From NCBI RefSeq assembly GCF_009857915.1, contig NZ_WWCM01000008.1:1-64000 (forward strand): DNA of 64,000 bases, in the 5' to 3' direction. A program made the position numbers and the translations under genes. The stretch is from Duganella qianjiadongensis. Its GTDB lineage: Bacteria > Pseudomonadota > Gammaproteobacteria > Burkholderiales > Burkholderiaceae_D. Of this stretch, positions 59,976-64,000 are shown piece by piece (the first letter of the stretch is position 1; every line of letters starts with the position of its first letter). The notes under the pieces are model-generated. The model did no database searches. It was not told the origin of the DNA and saw only the letters and a list, made by a program, of their open reading frames with translations.

Positions 59976-60820
59976 AAAACGGTGAACTCGATTTTGCTGC
60001 CGGTGCCGCGCCGCGTGCGTCGCGCAAGGTAGCGCCGCTGAGCGTGGCGGCCGATGCGGCGCAAGCACAGAACCCGGCGCAGCATCAGGCCCGTCGTGCT
60101 GTGGGCGCTGCGGCCGGCATTGCCGTGCACGTGGCGGGGCTGGACTGGCAGGCCATCGAGGCGGAGTTGCTCAGCCATGGCTATGCCACCGTGCCCGGCA
60201 TGCTGACGGCCGAGGAGTGCAGCGCCATGGCGGCGCAATACGCCCAGCCGGAGCTGTTCCGCAGCCGCGTGGTGATGGCGCAGCATGGCTTTGGCAGCGG
60301 CGAGTACCAGTATTTCCGCTATCCGCTGCCGTCCATGGTGGTGGCGCTGCGCCAGTCGCTGTATGGCCCGCTGGCCCAGATCGCCAACCGCTGGCATGAA
60401 CTGCTGGGCGTGGCCAGCCGGTTCCCTGCCGAGCACACGGAATTTCTGGCGCGCTGCCATGCGGCGGGCCAGCAGCGTCCTACGCCTTTGCTGCTGCAGT
60501 ATCAGTCCGGGGATTACAACTGCCTGCATCAGGATCTGTATGGCGAGCAGGTGTTTCCGCTGCAGGCGGCCATTTTGCTGAGCGAGCCGGGACGCGATTT
60601 CACCGGAGGCGAACTGGTGCTGACAGAACAGCGTCCGCGCCTGCAGTCGCGGGTGGAAGTGGTGCCGTGGCAGCGTGGCGATCTGGTGATTTTCCCCGTC
60701 GATCAGCGCCCCGCGCAGGGTGGGCGGGGCGTGTACCGCGTGCATATGCGTCACGGCGTGAGCCGGCTGCGCAGCGGCCGCCGGCACACGCTAGGGATTA
60801 TTTTTCACGACGCTGCCTGA
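59972..60820 (+). CDS. 2OG-Fe(II) oxygenase cotranslated with ada
   Basis: This 282-residue non-heme iron dioxygenase starts at the GTG overlapping the ada stop. The iron ligands are His186 and Asp188 in NCLHQDLYG and a distal His (His258 or His261 in VHMRHGVSRL). An Arg in SGRRHTLGIIFHDA should bind 2-oxoglutarate. It is not the classic AlkB (no typical nucleotide-recognition lid; the N-terminal 50 residues are Ala-rich and disordered). The link with ada suggests an alkylation-repair or modification role; this operon form is known to me from several Betaproteobacteria, but the substrate is not. It overlaps convergent msbA by 16 bp. Confidence 0.85.
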   Translation: MKNGELDFAAGAAPRASRKVAPLSVAADAAQAQNPAQHQARRAVGAAAGIAVHVAGLDWQAIEAELLSHGYATVPGMLTAEECSAMAAQYAQPELFRSRVVMAQHGFGSGEYQYFRYPLPSMVVALRQSLYGPLAQIANRWHELLGVASRFPAEHTEFLARCHAAGQQRPTPLLLQYQSGDYNCLHQDLYGEQVFPLQAAILLSEPGRDFTGGELVLTEQRPRLQSRVEVVPWQRGDLVIFPVDQRPAQGGRGVYRVHMRHGVSRLRSGRRHTLGIIFHDAA

Positions 60821-62631
60821 ACGCTTTTCTGGGTCTGGTACAGTCGCGCATAGATGCCGTTATGGCCCAGCAGTTCGGCGTGGCTGCCCACTTCGGCAAT
60901 GCGGCCACCGTCCAGTACCACGATGCGGTCGGCATTTTCGATGGTGGACAGACGGTGCGCAATCACCACCGTGGTACGGCCTTGCATCAGCACTTCCAGC
61001 GCCGCCTGCACCAGACGTTCCGATTCCGTATCCAGCGCGCTGGTGGCCTCGTCGAGGATCAGTATCGGTGCGTTCTTGTACAGCGCCCGTGCGATCGCCA
61101 GCCGCTGGCGCTGGCCGCCGGACAGGCGCAGGCCGTTTTCCCCCACTGAAGTTTGATAGCCCTCGGGCTGGCGGGCGATGAATTCGTGCGCATGGGCGGC
61201 GCGCGCTGCCGCTTCGATGCGCTGCTGCGAAGGCTGCGGGTCGCCATAGGCAATATTGGCCGCCAGCGTATCGTTGAACAGCACCACATCCTGACTGACC
61301 AGCGCAATCTGGCTGCGCAGCGAAGCCAGACGGTAATCGCGCAGATCGACGCCGTCGAGGCGGATGCAGCCGCCGCTGACATCGTAGAAGCGCGGCAGCA
61401 GGCCGGCCAGCGTGGTCTTGCCGCTGCCCGAACTGCCCACCAGTGCCACCGTTTCACCGGCAGCGATATCGAGCGAGACGCCGTCGAGGGCAGGTCTGGC
61501 GTCGGCGTCGCTGCTGTAGCGGAAGCTGACCTGCTCCAGCTGCAGGTGGCCGCTAGCCCGTTCGATCTGGCGCGTGCCGGTATCGGCTTCCGCTTCCGTG
61601 TCGATCAGGCCGAACACGGATTCGGCCGCCGCCATGCCGCGCTGCATAGGCTCGTTAATCTTGGTCAGGTTCTTGATCGGCGACTGCATTGCCATCAGCG
61701 AGGACATGAAGGCCACGAAGGCGCCAGGGGAGAGGGCGCCAGCCTGCGCGCGCAGCAGGGCAAAGTAGATCACCGAGGACAGGGTAATCCCGATCAGCAG
61801 CATGATGATGCCGGAGTTGAGCGCCGAGGTGGCGGCATGCTTGACGGCCAGCTGGCGGTTCAGCTTGACCACGCTGTCGAAGCGTTGCTGTTCGTAGTGC
61901 TGGCCGCCGAAGATTTTGACCACGCGCTGGCCGCTGATGCTTTCGTCCAGCACATTGGTCAGCTCGCCCATGGCGGCTTGCGCGCTCTTGCTCAGGTGGC
62001 GCATGCGGCGGCCGGCAAAGGTGACGATGGCCGCCACCAGCGGCAGCAGGCCCAGACAGAACAGGGCTAACTGCCAGTCGATGATGAATAGCGTGGTGAG
62101 ATAGCCTATGGTGGCTACGCTGTCGCGCATGGCCACGTTGAACACGGTGATCACGGCTTGCGCCACCTGCGCCGCATCGAAGGCCACGCGCGACAGGGTG
62201 GTGCCGGTGGACGACTGGTCGAAATAGCCGTTAGGCAGGCGCATGATGCGGGCGAACATGACCTCACGCAGATTGGCCTGCACCCGGCTACTCAGCCATG
62301 CGGCGCCGTATTCGGCGGCAAAGCTCGATATCATGCGCATGATGGCCAGTGCCAGTATCACGGCGGGTATGGCCCACAGGCTGGCGTGGGCGGGATTCTG
62401 CGGCAGCAAACGGCCCAGCCACTCCTGCATTTCGGCCAGCAGGCCGCTGGCAGGGCGGGCCGCCATCAGGCTGTGGTTAGGGGCCAGCGCATCGACCACG
62501 TTCTGCAGCTGGCGGATCAGCATGACGTCGGCGGCGGCAGCCAAGGCGACGGCGATCAAGGTTACGCCAGCAATCCACAGATAGGGGCGGAACTGCTGGA
62601 GCAGACGTAAATAGAGTAATCGGCTGGACAC
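60805..62631 (-). CDS. msbA: Lipid A export ABC transporter MsbA
   Basis: MsbA flips lipid A-core from the inner to outer leaflet of the inner membrane. This 608-residue half-transporter has six transmembrane helices (1-330), then a nucleotide-binding domain with Walker A LVGSSGSGKTTLAGLLPRFY, Q loop ALVSQDVVLFNDTLAANIAYG, signature LSGGQRQRLAIARAL, Walker B PILILDEATSALDTESERLV and switch His in VIAHRLSTIENADRIVVL. The N-terminal insertion in loop 1 (about residues 50-80, APNHSLMAARPASGLLAEMQ) is longer than in E. coli. It ends convergently with the 2OG oxygenase and is divergent from the amidohydrolase. lpxK, its frequent partner, is not adjacent. Confidence 0.94.
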   Translation of the reverse strand: MSSRLLYLRLLQQFRPYLWIAGVTLIAVALAAAADVMLIRQLQNVVDALAPNHSLMAARPASGLLAEMQEWLGRLLPQNPAHASLWAIPAVILALAIMRMISSFAAEYGAAWLSSRVQANLREVMFARIMRLPNGYFDQSSTGTTLSRVAFDAAQVAQAVITVFNVAMRDSVATIGYLTTLFIIDWQLALFCLGLLPLVAAIVTFAGRRMRHLSKSAQAAMGELTNVLDESISGQRVVKIFGGQHYEQQRFDSVVKLNRQLAVKHAATSALNSGIIMLLIGITLSSVIYFALLRAQAGALSPGAFVAFMSSLMAMQSPIKNLTKINEPMQRGMAAAESVFGLIDTEAEADTGTRQIERASGHLQLEQVSFRYSSDADARPALDGVSLDIAAGETVALVGSSGSGKTTLAGLLPRFYDVSGGCIRLDGVDLRDYRLASLRSQIALVSQDVVLFNDTLAANIAYGDPQPSQQRIEAAARAAHAHEFIARQPEGYQTSVGENGLRLSGGQRQRLAIARALYKNAPILILDEATSALDTESERLVQAALEVLMQGRTTVVIAHRLSTIENADRIVVLDGGRIAEVGSHAELLGHNGIYARLYQTQKSVQAAS

Positions 62632-62738
62632 GGGTTGTGGTGAGAGAGCGGCGAATCCGACATTGTAACCAGAGTTTGATTGACCCCGGCCTAAACTTCG
62701 CTACACTCTGGTACTAGGTTCCGGAATGGAGAGTATCG

Positions 62739-64000
62739 ATGCGCACTACCTTTTTCACGCCAGCCCCCATGGCTGGTGCCGTTCGTCAGGCTTGGATTAC
62801 CACGCTGCTCGTTGCTGGACTGGGCGCGCTTGCGCCGCTGGCGCAGGCCGACACGATTATCGATCACGCCAACGGCTACACGCTGACAGCCGATGGCACG
62901 CTGCTGCGCTTCACTTCGCTGGCCTTCGATGATCTGGGCAAGATTGTGGCGGTAGGTAGCGAAAAGGATACAGCGGCGCGTCTGCCCAAGGCGGAACACA
63001 TCGACGCGCAGGGTAAAACCATGCTGCCGGGGCTGATCGACGCCCACGGCCATGTGTTCGAGCTGGGCGAGATCGCCTCCGGCGTGGAACTGTTCAATGC
63101 CACCTCCGTGGGCGGCGCGGTGCGCACGGTTGCCGAGTTTGCCCGCGCCCATCCGCGCAAGGCATGGGTGATAGGGCGGGGCTGGAATCAGGAAAACTGG
63201 AAGCTGGGGCGCTTCCCCACGGCGGCCGAACTCGATGCCCAGGTCAATGACCGGCCCGTGCTGCTGCACCGCGTCGATGGTCATGCCATCTGGGTCAATA
63301 CCAAGGCGCTGGAAATGGCCGGTGTGGGCCGCGATACGCCGGACCCGAAAGGCGGCAAGATAGAACGCGATGCGGCCGGACGTCCTACCGGCGTGCTGGT
63401 CGATGCTGCCATGGAGCTGGTGGAGAAAGTGGTGCCGCTGGCGACGCCGGCCGAAGCGCGCAGCATGCTCGATAACGCGCTGGCGATACTGGCAAAAATG
63501 GGCCTGACCAGCGTGCACGATGCCGGCATCAAGGTGGCGCAGGATGATCTGTACCGCGACTATGCCGACCATGGCAAGCTAACTACCCGTGTCTACGCCA
63601 TGATAGGCGATACCGGCGCCGACTTCGACGAACTGGCCAAGGATGGCCCGCTGCGTTCCTACGGTAACGACGTGTATGCGCTGGCTGCCGTCAAACTGTA
63701 TTCGGATGGTGCGCTCGGTAGCCGTGGTGCGGCCCTGCTGGCGCCGTATTCGGATATGCCATCGACCAAGGGTCTGCTGTTCTATCCGCAGGCCGAAATG
63801 CTGGCCAAGATGGGCAAGGCCATGAAGGCCGGCTATCAGGTGAATGTGCACGCGATTGGCGATGCCGGCAACCGCCAGATCCTCGACGCCTATGCCCAGC
63901 TGATCCCTAAATATAACGGGGCGGAGCTGCGCCACCGCATCGAACATGCGCAGGTGGTGACGCTGGACGATATCCCCCGCTTCAAGACGCTGGGCGTAAT
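62739..64000 (+). CDS. Exported amidohydrolase, YtcJ-like (partial, runs off right edge)
   Basis: This is the start of an amidohydrolase family 3 (YtcJ-like) enzyme; 420 codons are seen and the gene continues past the window. The ATG at 62739 follows GGAATGGAGAGTATCG. A signal peptide ends at APLAQA (about residue 32). Metal-binding signature MLPGLIDAHGHVFELGE (HxH), RGWNQENWKLGRFPTAAELD, HRVDGHAIWVNTKALEMAG, and VKLYSDGALGSRGAALL with the probable carbamylated-lysine/metal site, then VNVHAIGDAGNRQILDAY and RHRIEHAQVV are all conserved. Such enzymes hydrolyse amide or cyclic C-N bonds of small molecules; substrates are mostly unknown. The periplasmic location is inferred from the signal. It is divergent from msbA. 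Confidence 0.9.
   Translation, partial: MRTTFFTPAPMAGAVRQAWITTLLVAGLGALAPLAQADTIIDHANGYTLTADGTLLRFTSLAFDDLGKIVAVGSEKDTAARLPKAEHIDAQGKTMLPGLIDAHGHVFELGEIASGVELFNATSVGGAVRTVAEFARAHPRKAWVIGRGWNQENWKLGRFPTAAELDAQVNDRPVLLHRVDGHAIWVNTKALEMAGVGRDTPDPKGGKIERDAAGRPTGVLVDAAMELVEKVVPLATPAEARSMLDNALAILAKMGLTSVHDAGIKVAQDDLYRDYADHGKLTTRVYAMIGDTGADFDELAKDGPLRSYGNDVYALAAVKLYSDGALGSRGAALLAPYSDMPSTKGLLFYPQAEMLAKMGKAMKAGYQVNVHAIGDAGNRQILDAYAQLIPKYNGAELRHRIEHAQVVTLDDIPRFKTLGV

Noticed and set aside
59972..60820. Calling the oxygenase AlkB
   Set aside because: It has the 2OG iron site, but not the AlkB nucleotide-recognition lid sequences I know; kept as a general 2OG-Fe(II) oxygenase.

Overview
The window is a high-GC bacterial chromosome segment whose gene content and order point to a betaproteobacterium of the Oxalobacteraceae type (Massilia, Duganella, Janthinobacterium and relatives). 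The pointers are the glycolysis-purine block pgk-pyk-fbaA-purC-purE-purK-tsaC, the trxA-rho pair with a nearby type B L31 gene, the malic enzyme with a C-terminal PTA-like domain, and the overall codon usage. The assignment comes from reading the sequence and was not checked against a database.

Layout. Positions 1-2300 are the right-hand end of a decayed, AT-richer integrated island: the 3' end of an IS256-type transposase, a headless hsdS fragment, a nuclease fragment fused to it by a deletion, and an intact tyrosine recombinase. Core chromosome follows from moaC. 2.3-7.9 kb: moaC, an M48/TPR periplasmic protease, a four-gene minus-strand cluster (conserved unknown, YheT-type hydrolase, SnoaL-like protein, zinc-finger protein) and azlCD. 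8.0-15.9 kb: glycolysis and purine genes plus tsaC. 16-20 kb: two exported lipoprotein hydrolases and an OmpW porin. 20-27 kb: gcdH, a flavin reductase, an AlkD-like protein, a DUF1398 protein, a MarR repressor with a well-placed operator, msrA, cfa and an unusual hemerythrin-PdxH fusion. 27-36 kb: tcdA, FKBP, cysK, a zinc exporter with its SmtB/ArsR sensor, an orphan plasmid-type StbB/StbC (TraL/TraM) pair, pncC, a REC-PAS-GGDEF-EAL protein with a probably inactive cyclase site, and thiL. 36.5-43.3 kb: maeB and a D-rhamnose polysaccharide set (gmd, rmd, wbpY-like, wbpZ-like). 43.4-48.8 kb: a two-component system and a MacA/MacB-type efflux set. 48.8-51.4 kb: a persulfide-sensor-type ArsR regulator with two YeeE/YedE half-transporters, a divergent cytochrome b561 and tRNA-Leu(CAA). 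52-56.2 kb: a GT39-type membrane glycosyltransferase, rpmE2, rho and trxA. 56.4-64 kb: an NMT1-PAS membrane protein without an output domain, hutC, ada with a 2OG-Fe(II) oxygenase, msbA, and an amidohydrolase running off the right edge.

How the parts work together. Several local circuits can be read from sequence. The MarR palindrome lies between a TTGACA -35 and its -10. The SmtB-like regulator keeps a complete alpha-5 zinc site, has a 12-6-12 operator, and overlaps the exporter gene. The BigR-like regulator carries the two cysteines 66 residues apart and faces tandem 15-bp repeats upstream of cytochrome b561. The most unusual items are the hemerythrin-PdxH fusion, the chromosomal orphan StbB/StbC pair, the GGDEF domain with Asp replaced by Ala at the metal site, the output-less NMT1-PAS protein, and the D-rhamnan set lacking its usual exporter. 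I found no CRISPR array, rRNA operon or complete mobile element.
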